Shown in pieces: positions 25,479 to 36,678 of a stretch of 64,000 nt of DNA. The position numbers were made by a program, and so were the translations under genes. The notes beneath the pieces were generated by a model. It made no database searches. It had not been told where the DNA came from and saw only the letters and a list, made by a program, of their open reading frames with translations. This DNA comes from Catenaria anguillulae PL171. Taxonomy: Eukaryota; Blastocladiomycota; Blastocladiomycetes; Blastocladiales; Catenariaceae. The stretch covers positions 744,001 to 808,000 of the forward strand of contig MCFL01000004.1 in assembly GCA_002102555.1 (NCBI GenBank), in the 5' to 3' direction. How positions within the stretch are numbered: the stretch's first letter is position 1; each line of letters opens with the position of its first letter.

Positions 25479-26129
25479 ATGTCCAAGGTGTCCACCGCCG
25501 CTTGCCGTGAGGCCGTCAAGGCCGTCGTTGCCGGTTCCGAGGAGAAGAAGCGCAACTTTGTCGAGACGGTTGAGCTCCAAATCGGTCTCAAGAACTACGA
25601 TCCCCAACGTGACAAGCGTTTCTCGGGTGTCGTCAAGCTTCCCAACATCCCCCGCCCCAAGATGAAGGTGTGCATTCTTGGTGACGCCTTCCACTGCGAC
25701 GCTGCCAAGAAGGTTGGTCTCGAGTCCATGTCGGTTGAGGACCTCAAGAAGCTCAACAAGAACAAGAAGCTCATCAAGAAGCTCGCCAAGAAGTACGATG
25801 CTTTCCTCGCCTCCGAGGTGCTCATCAAGCAGATTCCCCGTCTTCTCGGCCCCGGTCTCCACAAGGCTGGTAAGTTCCCCACCCCCATCTCGCACGCTGA
25901 CGACATCGTCGCCAAGGCCGATGAGCTCCGCTCCACCATCAAGTTCCAGCTCAAGAAGGTGCTCTGCCTCGGTGTCGCTGTTGGCCACGTTGCCATGACT
26001 GAGGACCAGCTCGTTGCCAACATCATGCTTGCCGTCAACTTCCTCGTGTCGTTGCTCAAGAAGAACTGGCAAAACGTCAAGTCGCTCTTCATCAAGTCGA
26101 CCATGGGCAAGGCCGTCCGTCTCTACTAA
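25479..26129 (+). CDS. RPL10A: 60S ribosomal protein uL1 (L10a)
   Basis: Component of the L1 stalk of the large ribosomal subunit, which handles E-site tRNA release. Intron-free in the coding part, 216 residues (yeast Rpl1 is 217). Family signatures include [20 protein letters not shown] near the N terminus, [18 protein letters not shown], then [15 protein letters not shown] and the C-terminal [11 protein letters not shown]. The start at 25479 gives [13 protein letters not shown], matching the family; an upstream in-frame extension has no ATG. Codon use is strongly biased to C-ending codons, as expected for a highly expressed gene. The 3' flank begins with a short (GCTC)n tract. Confidence 0.97.
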   Translation: MSKVSTAACREAVKAVVAGSEEKKRNFVETVELQIGLKNYDPQRDKRFSGVVKLPNIPRPKMKVCILGDAFHCDAAKKVGLESMSVEDLKKLNKNKKLIKKLAKKYDAFLASEVLIKQIPRLLGPGLHKAGKFPTPISHADDIVAKADELRSTIKFQLKKVLCLGVAVGHVAMTEDQLVANIMLAVNFLVSLLKKNWQNVKSLFIKSTMGKAVRLY

Positions 26130-27440
26130 GCGCTCGCTCGCTCGCTCGCGGATTTGTCGTGGATACTTGGTCGGTGCTCGGATGTTTGGGTTGATTTTGC
26201 TTCGTTGCGCGCGCGGTTTCCCCCTTTCCTTTGGACTTTGCCTTCACCCCACTCCCCCTCCCATCTTTTGCTCGTTTCGTCTACTTGTTGACTTGACTTG
26301 TTCCGGTCGCACTTTTCCTTTCGCCCGTTTCCCCCTTCGCTTTGCTTTTTTTTCGCTTGTCGACTAGGGAGTTATACCAAGGTCTCTCCGTCCCCGTGCG
26401 GAGCGATGATCATTGGAAGCCTGTTTATTCGGGTGCCTTTTTGCATTAGTGATGTGGGATTCAGTGTGTTTGGATTTTGCTTTCCGTCATCGTCGAGGGG
26501 TCTTCAAGGGAGCTTGTGATTGGTGGTTGATGGGAAGCGGGAGCCATGGCGGGTTTGGATGAGGGTGGGTTGGCCGTGTGTGTTGGCGGTGCAACCTCGT
26601 CCTTGCTCTTCTGGTGCTCGTTCCCTTGTATACATGCTTTCTCGTACTTGACCTTTTTTTGGCACGGAAATCAAAATCGCAATCCATACGTTTCCTCCCT
26701 CACCCTTGCACTTGGCTCGTCCCGCATACATGGCGCTCATGACTCCTGTCCCTTACCCTCTCGCCTTTGTCTTGTTCGTCTCCCACCTTTCATCCTCATT
26801 TCGTTCGTCTTGTACACTTGCTTTTTGGTCATTCGGACCTGGTGTGTACCATGTATTTGGGGCACGAGCGAGTTTCTCGGCGATCGAGTCATGCGGTTGA
26901 CAAGGTAGGTTGACGTTCGGATGCTGGTGACGGAAAGGCAGTGTGGTCGTGTGTGTTGGGAGTGTGCTGGGTGGTTGAGTGCAGGGTTTGGGGGGGCGTC
27001 GACAAAAGTGAGGTGAGAGGGCGGCATTGTTCACCAGACATCCAACACACATCCGTGAGCTCAACTTGATCTCGTGGGAACAATGACCCATGGCCTGCTA
27101 TTTTATGCCTCCTACCTATAAGTATATGTGTTCACGGACTTGGGAAAGGGACGGTTTGCTTGCGTACTATGTAAATTGGAATGGACAGCGTTTGGGCTGC
27201 ACTTGGACAGGTTGGATGGGAGCGCGTCACATTTCATGTCCGTGTTCAGCGAACAGCAGTTGGCTGTCCAAAAAATGTCCACTTGGCTCAGGGGTCGCTG
27301 ACATGAAGGTGACCAGCGTCAACCCTCTTCACTGCCGTACGCGTATAAAGCCATTGCTCATCCCCGCGCATGTGCCCTCTTGCTCTGCACGTTATTCAAT
27401 CGATTTCATACCATCCCTCGTCTACTTTTACACGACAATC
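26130..27440. other. Intergenic, 3' of uL1 and 5' of small secreted protein gene
   Basis: About 1.3 kb, T/C-rich on the plus strand in the first 300 bp (3' UTR of uL1). No conserved frame or RNA gene seen. Confidence 0.45.
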
Positions 27441-27760
27441 ATGCGTTCGGCAACCATCATCTTCACCATTCTCGTAACAATCCTTCTCTGCGGCATTCAG
27501 GCCGTCAACGCGGGCCTCGTGACGTACGCAGCGTGCCAATCTGGCTGCAACATTGCAGTTGTCGCCTGCTATGCAGCCGCTGGTGTCGTCTTTGGTTCGT
27601 TCCCACCCGTGCTTCCAACGACCAGTCCCATTCCGTTTTCCGGCTGACACTGCCAAATGTGTGCCACTGCACAGGTGTTGGTTCGGTTCCTATCTGCAAC
27701 GTTCAGCAAGGTCTCTGCATGGCAACGTGTGCCGCCATGGCATTGACTCCGACACCTTGA
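27441..27760 (+). CDS. Small secreted Cys-rich protein, zygote-specific-protein-like
   Basis: Two exons, 27441-27594 and 27675-27760, with an 80 bp GT-AG intron, give 79 residues. Residues 1-24 form a signal peptide. The mature part has paired cysteines in ACQSGCN, VACYAAAG, ICN and GLCMATCAAM, ending LTPTP. The pattern C-xxx-C, then CYAAAG-x-x-FG, then GxCMxxCA resembles small fungal proteins annotated as 'zygote-specific' after a Chlamydomonas gene. Their function is not established. The hydrophobic spacing between cysteines suggests a compact secreted or membrane-associated helical hairpin. The TTTG|GT junction restores the family's VFG motif, which supports this gene model. Confidence 0.75.
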
Positions 27761-28605
27761 TTCAAAGTCAAGACACAAAAACCAAGCTCCAAGCCCCGGT
27801 ACATGCCACAAAGCCGCTGTTGCCAAGTATCCCTCCGGTCACCCTCAAGTCATTGCCCACATCTCAAGAATTTTTCGCCCTAATCATTTCTTCGCGTGGA
27901 ATCGATGTTGTGCAGGGAGTGGCGGGCATGAGAGTTTCGCGGGTGAACGGCGTGCGAGCGAGAGAGAATCTTGTACAGTTCAAAGCTTGATCTAAATAAA
28001 CTTTACCGTTGAAGTCTTCACTTCCTTTGTCCTGGGAATCGATTCAATGCACAGGCCGGGATGGTTGCGAAGCAAGATGCCACCAAAGCTCGGCGCGAGA
28101 CAGGTGGGACATATATGGCGAATAGTGATCACGTGCTTCTCATCTTCTGTCACCTTCCTCTGGCTCGATCTCCTGCACCGCGACGGCATGTGGATCCGTC
28201 CCGAGTCATGCATTAGAGACCACGGCAGGATTTTCGCACAAATCTTTTGCAAATGATTGCAACATGAATCGCCGAGGAAACCTCAATCGGTGAGACCAGC
28301 TGGCTTAGCAGCACGTGGTGACACTAAGTGTGGAAGTGAGACCGCTCAAGAATGTGATAAAGATTGAGAATCATATGGTTTACGAGGTGTGAGTCGGTGT
28401 CAAACTTTTGTGAAAAGGCCGCCGATGAACGAATTTTCGCAAAAGTTAGCGGTGAGCACAAGGTCTCACTTAGGCGTGATTAAGATTTGTGCGAAAAATC
28501 CTGCCGTGTCTCTATTCTTTGTCCATGAAATACGACGAGTAACCCTTTGCATTTCAACCGGAGCATTGCACACGACACCTTTTTTCGCTCGACCCACAAC
28601 CAACC
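27761..28605. other. Intergenic region holding an inverted-repeat element
   Basis: Upstream region of NudC. The only structure seen is the TA-flanked element at 28216-28512, listed separately. Confidence 0.5.
28216..28512. mobile_element. MITE-like element, 31-bp terminal inverted repeats, TA flanks
   Basis: The left end (28216-28246) reads GAGACCACGGCAGG and onward. The reverse complement of the right end (28482-28512) reads GAGACACGGCAGG and onward. The two arms match over about 31 bp apart from two one-base gaps. Both ends abut a TA dinucleotide (28214-28215 and 28513-28514), as expected from a Tc1/mariner-type target duplication. The inside has further short inverted matches (AAGTGAGACC near 28334, GGTCTCACTT near 28462) and no coding frame. 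It is a non-autonomous element by appearance; no transposase is present in the window. Confidence 0.7.
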
Positions 28606-29528
28606 ATGATGTCGTCTTCATCCGCCGATCCGTCGTCCCTCCCCACCTTTCCCAAAGTCGACGACGACAGCCTCACTGAGCAAGAGCGTGAAGAGCGCGA
28701 CCGCCAGGCACGCCTCAAGGAGGAAGCCGAGCAGGCCGGTATGATACCCTGGCGCCTGCGTCTGCCAAATTCAGCGTTCTGGCACATCGTCTTTTACCTT
28801 GGCTGAAACGTGCGAATCTGCCCACAGCGTTGCCATACAAGTGGCGCCAAACATTGCAGGATGTCACCGTGACCATTGATTTGCCCAAGGGAACCAAGGC
28901 TCGGGATTTGACGATCGTCATGGAAAAGAAGAAGCTCAAGGCGGGGCTCAAGGGCAAGGAACCAATCATGGAGGTTCGTTCTTCTGTTCCAATAGATCCA
29001 ACTATGCTCGATCACTTGTCTGATGATGGCTCCATATCACGTGCAGGGTGAGCTTCATTCCGCCATCAAGCTCGACGACAGCACCTGGGTCATCGAATCG
29101 GGCGAGCTCATTATCCAGCTGGAAAAGGTCAACAAGATGGAATGGTGGAAAAATGTGCTCACGCACCACCCAGCAATCGATACGACCAAGATCCAACCAG
29201 AAAACTCGCGACTGGATGAGCTCGATGGCGAAACTCGTGGCCTGGTTGAGAAAATGATGGTACGATCTGACACACCTGCGCAACTGGGTCTCATTGCCAC
29301 GCTGCTGACACTATTCTCGCCAAAGTATGATCAGCGGCAAAAGGCCATGGGCAAGCCCACGTCAGATGAGCAAAAGAAGTATGAGATGCTCGAAAAATTC
29401 AAGTCTGCTCATCCAGAACTCGACGTACGTCTCCCATTCTTCCTCCCACTCACCTGCATCGCATCGTTTGATCGGCCTTCTAACAGTTTTCTCTTGTCTA
29501 GTTCTCAAATGCCAAGATCAACTTTTAA
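28606..29528 (+). CDS. NUDC: Nuclear migration protein NudC
   Basis: CS-domain co-chaperone acting with LIS1/dynein and Hsp90 in nuclear movement. Five exons: 28606-28738, 28828-28973, 29047-29259, 29326-29424 and 29502-29528. All junctions are GT-AG and give 205 residues (Aspergillus NudC is about 198). The N terminus is acidic and charged (LTEQEREERDRQARLKEEAE). The CS/p23 domain runs LPYKWRQTLQDVTVTIDLP, then DLTIVMEKKKLKAGLKG, GELHSAIKLDDSTWVIESG and LEKVNKMEWWKNVL. The signature tail follows: KMMYDQRQKAMGKPTSDEQ, then HPELDFSNAKINF. The last exon codes only eight residues and the stop. An inverted-repeat element ends 93 bp upstream of the start. Confidence 0.93.
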
Positions 29529-29636
29529 CTGTGTCACCGCCCTGTTTGCCCCATTGGTGCTTCAACGTGTGTCTTGTTTGTCGACTAAATGTAAAATTGT
29601 CGCTTTTGATCATGACAATTGCCCAGCACCAACTTA

Positions 29637-30461
29637 TCACTTTCCTTGGCCACCTTTCATCGATACCTTTTTCTTTACCCCCTCCTTGGCCGGCGAACCT
29701 GCTCCTGTCTTTTCTTCACCCGCACCAGCCCGCTCAGCCCGCTCAGCTCCTCCAGAAGCTGTGTTGGTGCTTCCTTTCGTGCCTGGCGCTACCGACAAGG
29801 ACGACGCCGACGTGAGATTCCCAGAAGTCAATGCAGCTGCACCACCGCTCGCTGCTCCAGCTCCATTCGAGCGATGCGAGCCAGGGGAGCTGACGCGTTT
29901 TCCGCCCTCGTCGGTGCCGCCGTTTCCCGACGAGTTGAGTCCGCCTGCAGCAAAAATGTTGCGCTTTGTCATTCGGCGACCAGCAGCTCCACCTAAACCA
30001 ATAAACCAATCCCAAAGAGTGGTCAGATACACATGCTTCAACAGCGTTACACTTCACGAACGCACCGGGCATCTTGAGACTCTTTTCCAACGCTGCGCTC
30101 TCTGCCAGCGGCACATAAACAATAGACCCGTCCTCATCGTCTTTGACGACCTTGAGTAATGTGCACACAGAGCGTGGCTCGATCGATTTGCGTGCGTATT
30201 CTTTGGGCTTGGATATGAGGTCCAAGATGTCGCCGGCATCCGTCGCCAAATCGACCGGCTCAGCAAAGTCCAGTTCGAGTGCATGCTTGATGTGCGATAG
30301 GAGGACCGTATTCATGCAGTTTGTGTTGAACAGGCGCTCAGCATTGTTGTCTAAAGTGCCTCAACGACCGTGACGACGCTATGGTTCAGTGTGATCAACA
30401 ACATTTTTCTCGGAAGGTTGACGCGATCCGTACCGCCATACTTGACCGTGAAGAACGACAT
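29637..30461 (-). CDS. CXorf65/C22orf15-like protein
   Basis: Three exons, 30461-30434, 30350-30066 and 29992-29637, with GT-AG introns of 83 and 73 bp, give 222 residues. The first 75 residues (MSFFTVKYGDNNAERLFNTN, then LLSHIKHALELD, then LDLISKPKEYARKSIEPR and CTLLKVV) match the small family of human CXorf65 and C22orf15 (pattern F-I-x-H-GDN...N-x-NC...LL-x-x-I). That family has no known function; from memory it occurs in organisms with cilia. The rest is Gly/Ser/Ala-rich and probably disordered. It is convergent with NudC, with only 108 bp between them. The first exon is just 28 bp, so a start further upstream cannot be excluded. Confidence 0.7.
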
Positions 30462-30809
30462 GGCTTCAGAGTTATGTATGAATGCCGAGGGTTGGAATAC
30501 ATTTGCATCAAAGGTAATCATGAAGCGTGGGAACGAACCGCCGGTAACAAAGTGCGTGTGACCATGAGACTTAACATGGGTATTGTTCGCACCACTCCTT
30601 AGATCGTGACGGATCTGGTCCTCATGAATTACTCTTTCCTTTGACACGTTTGAGCAAAGTATACAGTTAACCAACCACCACGGTCTATATTCCTCTTTTT
30701 GCAATTCCTACGTAGATCTTTGTCTGCGGGTGTCGGTTTGCCTCACTCACGCACTGCCATCGTCAATCGGAAAGCCATCGACCATTCCGCTCTGCATGAT
30801 AAAGCTGTC
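30462..30809. other. Divergent promoter region
   Basis: 348 bp between the CXorf65-like gene (-) and the homeodomain gene (+). No gene seen. Confidence 0.5.
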
Positions 30810-33693
30810 ATGGACCCTCCATCCCGCCCAACGGCCGCGATTCTGGCAAACGGATCTGACAATGGCACAACAACCGCGTTGAACCACTCGTCTCGCCCGC
30901 ACGCCCCTCATTTACTCAACCGAAGTCAGTCTGAGGACTCTGGCCATCTTTCTCTATCGACCGAGCACGGCAGGTTCACTCGGCATCAAGTGATTGTCAA
31001 TCGTTTGAATCAAGCTAATCGGGAAGATGGGAACCGAGACGCTTCACGTCAACACGAGGAGCCTGCCAAGGACGATGTGAGCCTTTCGGTTTCCGCCGCG
31101 GACGCATTGGCTTTGATTCAGTTTAGCATGTCGGAGCGGCATGCAACATACTCACCGGTCAACCGTCAAGAACAAAATCCGGCGACTTCTATTTCCCGTG
31201 CTGGTGCTGGTGCTGGTGCAGTAACGGCAAATCAGCAAGCCCATGTGCCGATCGAATATGGGCGAGACGATGGTCAGCTTGACGCGTCGCCGCCACCGCT
31301 GTTGTCCGCAGTGACGCATGTCGTCGTGGGCAGTGAGGCCAGCAGCCAGCAGCAGTCTCTCCCGCCTCGGATACCACCGAGAACCCATTTATTCGGCAGC
31401 ACTAGATCAGATACGATTACGGAACTGTTTGGTCCACATGTACCGGTACGCTTGTCTATTCGCTTGTCCGGCACACACGTCCTAGTTTTGCTCACGCCTC
31501 GTATCCATTTGCAGTCGACTCAACCAGATGAGCATACTATACACCAAAATGCGGGATCCGTTCACAGTGGATCGCTTCGCTCGTCGCTGAGCATGTCCGT
31601 GTTTGATATTCGCCCACCCGCTGTTGCGACCGATGCGCAACCTGCTGTACCAAGATCGCCAGTCACTGTAGCATTGGCCAACGACTCTGAAAGCACGGGC
31701 GACGGCAACACCGAGGGCATGCCTGCGACATCGCTACGTTCATCTGGGATGAGCCAATACATTGACCTGTCGGGAATGCAAAATCATCAAGTCCAGCCAC
31801 CATCAACGGCTGCAACCGAATATGCAGCAGGCGCCGTCACGCATGCAGCCACACTAGCAGTAAGCGCGCCGTTATCGCCAGCGGTGCCTTCTCCATTTCC
31901 GACGTTCTCCCGTGTAGCGTCCGATCCTGGTTCGCCCACAACCACAAATGTAGCGGGTCATACAGAAGGTTCAGCCGTGAACCATGTCGAAGATTGCCCT
32001 TCGCAAGCTGCCAAGTGGACTCCGCGTCTTGGACATCGCATCCCGGATCCAATCGTGCCTAGCTCGGCTCGGCCTCAAATCGCATCACCACCAGAGATCA
32101 ATCAATGTGCCACGACTCGAATTACCACTGACTGCAAAAAGGACAAGCCAGGCAAGCTGGTCGCACCGCCATTGCGCAAGCGCACAATCACCAGTCCAAC
32201 CGGATACCCTCGCGAGATATTGGACGTTCTTGAGGCGCACTTTGAGAAGTGCTCGCATTTGTGCAAGGAGCGCGCCGAGTTGATTGGACAAGAGGCAGGC
32301 GGTCTGGAAAAGTTTCGGGTTGACAGTATGCAAGGTTACTCTGATCAGCGTGGGTGCCTCGATTCTGACTACCCGGGAACGTTGTATTCTCGCAGACTGG
32401 TTCCATAACCGCCGCAAAAACTACAAGAAACGCGGGTATGAGCTCAAGTGCGATCCGGACGAGTGTGTCGATGTCAAGCTCAAACCAGCCAAGCCGCCAG
32501 TGAAGCGCAAAAGGTCAGCTGCTTCGACGCGACAATCGAGTTTAACAAACATGGACACGAGCATGTCTGCTGCTACAAGTGCAGACAATGGTGCCGGTGC
32601 CAACTCATCCAATCCAACCATGGCTCCCTCGCTGTCGGCGTTTTTCCAGTCCATTATGGCAAACCAGACGCCCTTGTCACGCTTTCATGTGGGTTCGGTT
32701 GGGAGCGCGTTGGCGGGACAATCTTCTTTTGGAAGTGCTGCCGGACCCGTATCCCAAACGTCCGCATCTCATCTGCCACCGCGCATGCCAGCACCAGTGA
32801 ACACGGCAACTGCATCTACTGGCCATGTGTCACAGCAGCCGCTCCAACGCCCAATCCCATGCTTGAATGCGTCGCCGACACAAACGCATGGCCAGCTGCA
32901 TTTCACGCATCACCAGGCACCTCCGAGCCTCCAACACCACCCGATGGTCGGGTTCCCACTCTCACCTCCTGTCTTTCCTTTGTATCCGACCACCAGCCAA
33001 GTTTCTTCGTTCCCTACGTTCCCAGCCTGGCCAATCCCGTCGTCGACCGGAACACCCCCGATGCCTCGCCCGCCAACCTCTTCCAGCGTGTCCAGCGCAG
33101 AGCAACAGATGCCACCAGCTCCTCCTGCGCCTTTCATGTCTCCAGCGTCGTATTACTCCATGTTCAATATGGCACACTTGATGCACCATCAATCGCCTCA
33201 GGGGCCGAACGCGACCGTCCCCATTCCCATGCCGTTCCCTATGACCCATTCGCCCTTCATCTTGGTTCAGCAACGACCGCATACGGTCGCCACTGGAGCG
33301 ACTACAGCACCTGCGGGAGGTACTTCAGTGGGGCAATTGCCTTCTTCGGTACCCGTTTCATCCCTCCTGTCCGACATGCCCGCGTCCAGCGCGGATCGCA
33401 GTCTTTCTGTCCAATCGGGGTCAGCGGAAAGTGAAGCGAGTGATGGAGCATGTGACATCGCCCAAAGGCAGCAAGGGTCGACCGCATCATCCGTGGCAGC
33501 CTACACGGCTCGCTCAATTGAAGGGCCAAGGGGAGAGAGATCTGGTGCAGCAAGCGAGACTAACGTTCCAAATGCGAACATTGCTGCTTCCCAAGCGACG
33601 AAGCGCAAGGCCGAGGACGAGGCGATGGACGACGCTACTTCACCAAACGAGGCGAAGCGTCCAAAGCACGACCTGATCAAGAAAGAGGGTTAG
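30810..33693 (+). CDS. Homeodomain transcription factor
   Basis: Nuclear DNA-binding protein of 937 residues, exons 30810-32325 and 32396-33693. The 70 bp GT-AG intron (donor GTATGC) falls inside the recognition helix. After splicing the homeodomain (about residues 456-520) contains GYPREILDVLEAHFEKCSHL and then KERAELIGQEAG. Helix 3 reads RVDNWFHNRRKNYKKRG, with the invariant W, F, N and R positions. Using this donor is what creates the VDNWFHNRR core. The flanks are long, Ser/Pro/Thr-rich and disordered, with a basic stretch after the domain (KPPVKRKRS) and an acidic C terminus. The start at 30810 is the first in-frame ATG; upstream in-frame codons lack one. No orthologue assigned. Confidence 0.85.
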
Positions 33694-34193
33694 ATTCCCA
33701 AAACCATTCATTCGTAGTATTCCCACACTTCATCCGTTCATCGTTTCATTCTCTTTTCGCGCCTTCCCCGTAGGTACAACGTGTTCTATTTTCCTCGTTC
33801 CCTCGCTCGCCGCGCTTGGGTCCGCAGTCCGCCGTGTTATCGTAGCTTCAACTTGAAAGTCAATACATAATTTGGAATGTGGTAGTGTCCCCTGATCGTT
33901 TCCATCAAGCACAGGGCCTGGCCTCCTCGAGTCGGGAACATAATACTTCGTGGCTGCAGGTGCAAACACATCAAGGCAATCATGCGACAGCGCAAAAACA
34001 TGTCCACATTGAAAGACGATCTGTTCTGAATCGGTAAAACTGCAGTATGCAACGACAATGGGAACACAAGACATTGTTCCAGCAACAACAATAAGCACAA
34101 GAACGAGCGAGCACACAACGTGCACAAGGTTATGGATCGTGAAAAGTGAGCGGGGGGTAGGGAAAAAGAACGACGAGAGCCAAGACACGGCAT
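33694..34193. other. Convergent 3' intergenic region
   Basis: 500 bp between convergent genes, mostly 3' UTR by position. No gene or repeat recognised. Confidence 0.5.
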
Positions 34194-36170
34194 TTACAAC
34201 TTTGCGCCCAAGATTTGCGCCACCTTGAACGACTGCCGCATGCCCAAGTCCAACATAATCTCCTCACTACCGCCGGGAATCGCATACGCGCGCACCTCAC
34301 GGTACAACCGCTCGACCTTCTCAGCCTGGCCGCCGCGCGTGTACGCCAATCCACCAAAGATCTGAGCCGCCTCGCGCGCCACATACTCAAACATTTGCGT
34401 GGACGCAGCCTTGCACAGGGCAATGGGTCCACCAAGACGCAACATTTGCTCCTGCTCGCTCATGTGCATGGACTGGTACATCAAGCTCTCCATCCACGAA
34501 TGAACCGTCTCGATGCGATGCGCCATTTGCGCAAGCTTGTTGCGAATCACGTCGTGCTGGATAAGCTTCTTGCCAAACGTGCGCCTGCGGTTGGCATGCT
34601 TGATGGCCTCTTCAAAGCACACGCGCGCAAAGCGGGTGGCTTGGATCACAATGCCCATGCGCTCGTGGTTGAAGTTCTTCATGATGTACTTGAAGCCCTT
34701 GTTTTCTTGGCCAATCAGGTTCTCGACGGGAACCTTGACGTCCTCAAACGTGATGTAGCCGGTGCCAGAGGCCCACATGCCCGAGCATTGCATTTGGCGG
34801 GTCGTGACGCCGGGCATGGTGCGCTCGACGAGGAGCATCGAGATGCCGCCCATACCTTCGCCGCCAGTCCTGTGAAAGAGAAGCGAGAGGACACACAGGG
34901 TTGAACAAGGTCAGTTGGGTCCATTCTCTTGTCAAGTGAGGCGATGGGAGAATGTAAATGGCATACCGGCAAGCGACCGAGAAGTAATCGGCAAATGCAC
35001 CATTGGTCTAGGGTCACGAAATAGAGACAGTGTCAGCTAGTGAGTGACGTGATATGGGAGCCGAGCGACATCAAGAGCAGCACGTACGATCCACTTCTTC
35101 TCGCCGTTGAGAATGTAATACTTGCCGTCGGGGGTAAGGCGGGCTTCGGTCTTGATGTTGGCGACATCAGACTGGACAAATAGAGGGAAGTCGCGTTAAC
35201 TCGCACGTCGCTTTGGCAAATTGCTGAAACAGCAAGAAAGTACGTACTCCAGCGTGCGGCTCGGTCACACACAAGCACATGTTCTTTTCGCCAGAGTAGC
35301 ACCCGGGCAACACCTTTTGCTTCAAGAAATCGGACCCAAACATGATGACAGGGGGCATACCGATGCCCAACCCGCCAATCAATCCCCAAACGGCACCACC
35401 GGACCCCGTGCGGCACAACTCATCGCACACAATAAACTCGTGGAACACATCCCATTCCTCGGCGGGAATGCCCGCGGGCAACGGCGCAACAAAGTACTCT
35501 GGGCACAGTGGGCCGGCAACCGCTTGCAAAATACCGGCCTTACCAGCCTTGAGGAACAAGTCGCGTGGCAGCTTCTTTGCCTCGTCCCACTCGTGGCAGT
35601 AGGGCATCATTTCCTTCTCGACAAACTGGCGCATGAATGCGCGCACCTTGCGGTGCGAGTCCTTGTAGTAGGGCGAGTGGAAGTCTTGGTACCACGACGG
35701 GTCGGCATACGGGATGAGGTCGCCGAATGAGCCTTGCAGATCATCGTCCGAGGGGAGCGGGTAGAGTTCAGCGGCGGTTTTGCCAGCGTCGCTGCCGGTG
35801 GCGGTGGCAGACGTTGCGGCAGCCGACGACACGTCGCCCACGGCACCGATCAGGTATTTCTTGCCGACAGTCTCGAGGATTTGTGGGTTGTGGAACTTCA
35901 TCCACTCCTTGGTGGCGTCGGTGCCAATATGCTTGAGGAGGATCTTGCGGCCGCCGGGGTGGACGGCAATGAAGTTCTACGCATGCAAACGCCAGACGGG
36001 CAGACAGGGTCAGGCCACGAGCTCTCGGAAAAAGACAGGACTGATGTCCCCGTCGGCCACAGTCCAAAGCGTACCGTGACATCGTAGACATGTCCGCGAA
36101 CGACAATCCAGGCATCGGTGGCCGACTTGTGCTTGGCGACCTCGTCGAGGGTAAACGTGCGAAGTGACAT
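34194..36170 (-). CDS. Cytochrome b5-acyl-CoA dehydrogenase fusion
   Basis: Predicted flavoenzyme oxidising acyl-CoA, with its own heme domain. Exons 36170-36075, 35976-35248, 35171-35088, 35007-34967 and 34869-34194; all junctions are GT-AG; 541 residues. Residues 1-80 are cytochrome b5 with both axial histidines (HPGG and FHNP). From about residue 125 there is a full acyl-CoA dehydrogenase: EPHAGSDVANIKT for FAD/substrate binding, then GEKKWITNGAFAD and RRRTFGKKLIQHDVIRNKL, and GGLAYTRGGQAEKVERLYRE near the C terminus. The usual C-terminal catalytic Glu site reads IPGGSEEI. A Glu in CFEEAIKHANRRRTFG lies where the isovaleryl/long-chain types place their base. Such fusions are known in fungi; the substrate is unknown. 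No clear mitochondrial presequence. Confidence 0.92.
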
Positions 36171-36521
36171 TGTGGATTTGCGTGGTGGTGGATTGGTGCG
36201 TTGCGCGGCAGCTCTTAGCAGGAGAGGCGGGCGACTGTCTTTTTTATAGGTTGCGTTGACGATGAGAGCTGAGAGCGGGGCAACGTTATTTAGTCTGTCG
36301 GGTGAGCCTCGGCAAGCAAGCTCTTTACATCAGTCAGTCAGTCGGTCAGTCGTGAGCACGCGGAACTCGCACAGTTGAAAGCCGATCCAAATGGCTGCTC
36401 GTCGGTTGGCTCTGCCATGGCCATTGTTCGTGTTCGTGGTTGAAAACGCATTGACATCACAGATCACGTGATTCTACATTGAGCGATTCGGTGATAATCC
36501 AGAACTAAACACCCCAAGCAA
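36171..36521. other. Upstream region of b5-ACAD fusion gene
   Basis: About 350 bp between the fusion gene's start and the tRNA. No other feature seen. Confidence 0.4.
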
Positions 36522-36594
36522 GCCTCCTTAGCTCAGTCGGTAGAGCGCGTGACTTTTAATCATGAGGCCACGGGTTCGAGCCCCGTAGGAGGTA
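36522..36594 (+). tRNA. tRNA-Lys (anticodon TTT)
   Basis: Full cloverleaf without intron. Acceptor GCCTCCT pairs with AGGAGGT (the first pair is G-U), with discriminator A. D stem is GCTC/GAGC. Anticodon stem CGTGA/TCATG encloses the loop CTTTTAA, so the anticodon is TTT. T stem is ACGGG/CCCGT with loop TTCGAGC. The A box (TAGCTCAGTCGGT) and B box (GGTTCGAGCC) are intact. A T5 Pol III terminator follows at 36595-36599. Confidence 0.95.
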
Positions 36595-36599
36595 TTTTT
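36595..36599 (+). terminator. Pol III terminator of tRNA-Lys
   Basis: Five T residues directly after the tRNA 3' end on the coding strand. Confidence 0.8.
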
Positions 36600-36606
36600 C
36601 GGCCTG

Positions 36607-36607
<1 letters not shown>

Positions 36608-36639
<32 letters not shown>
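36608..36639. repeat. T32 homopolymer
   Basis: Uninterrupted run of 32 T just downstream of the tRNA, perhaps a back-up Pol III terminator or the tail of an old retroposed copy. The exact length is unreliable in sequencing. Confidence 0.7.
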
Positions 36640-36678
36640 CTTCGAACACGACCCGATGATCCTGTCACTCATCCCCAA

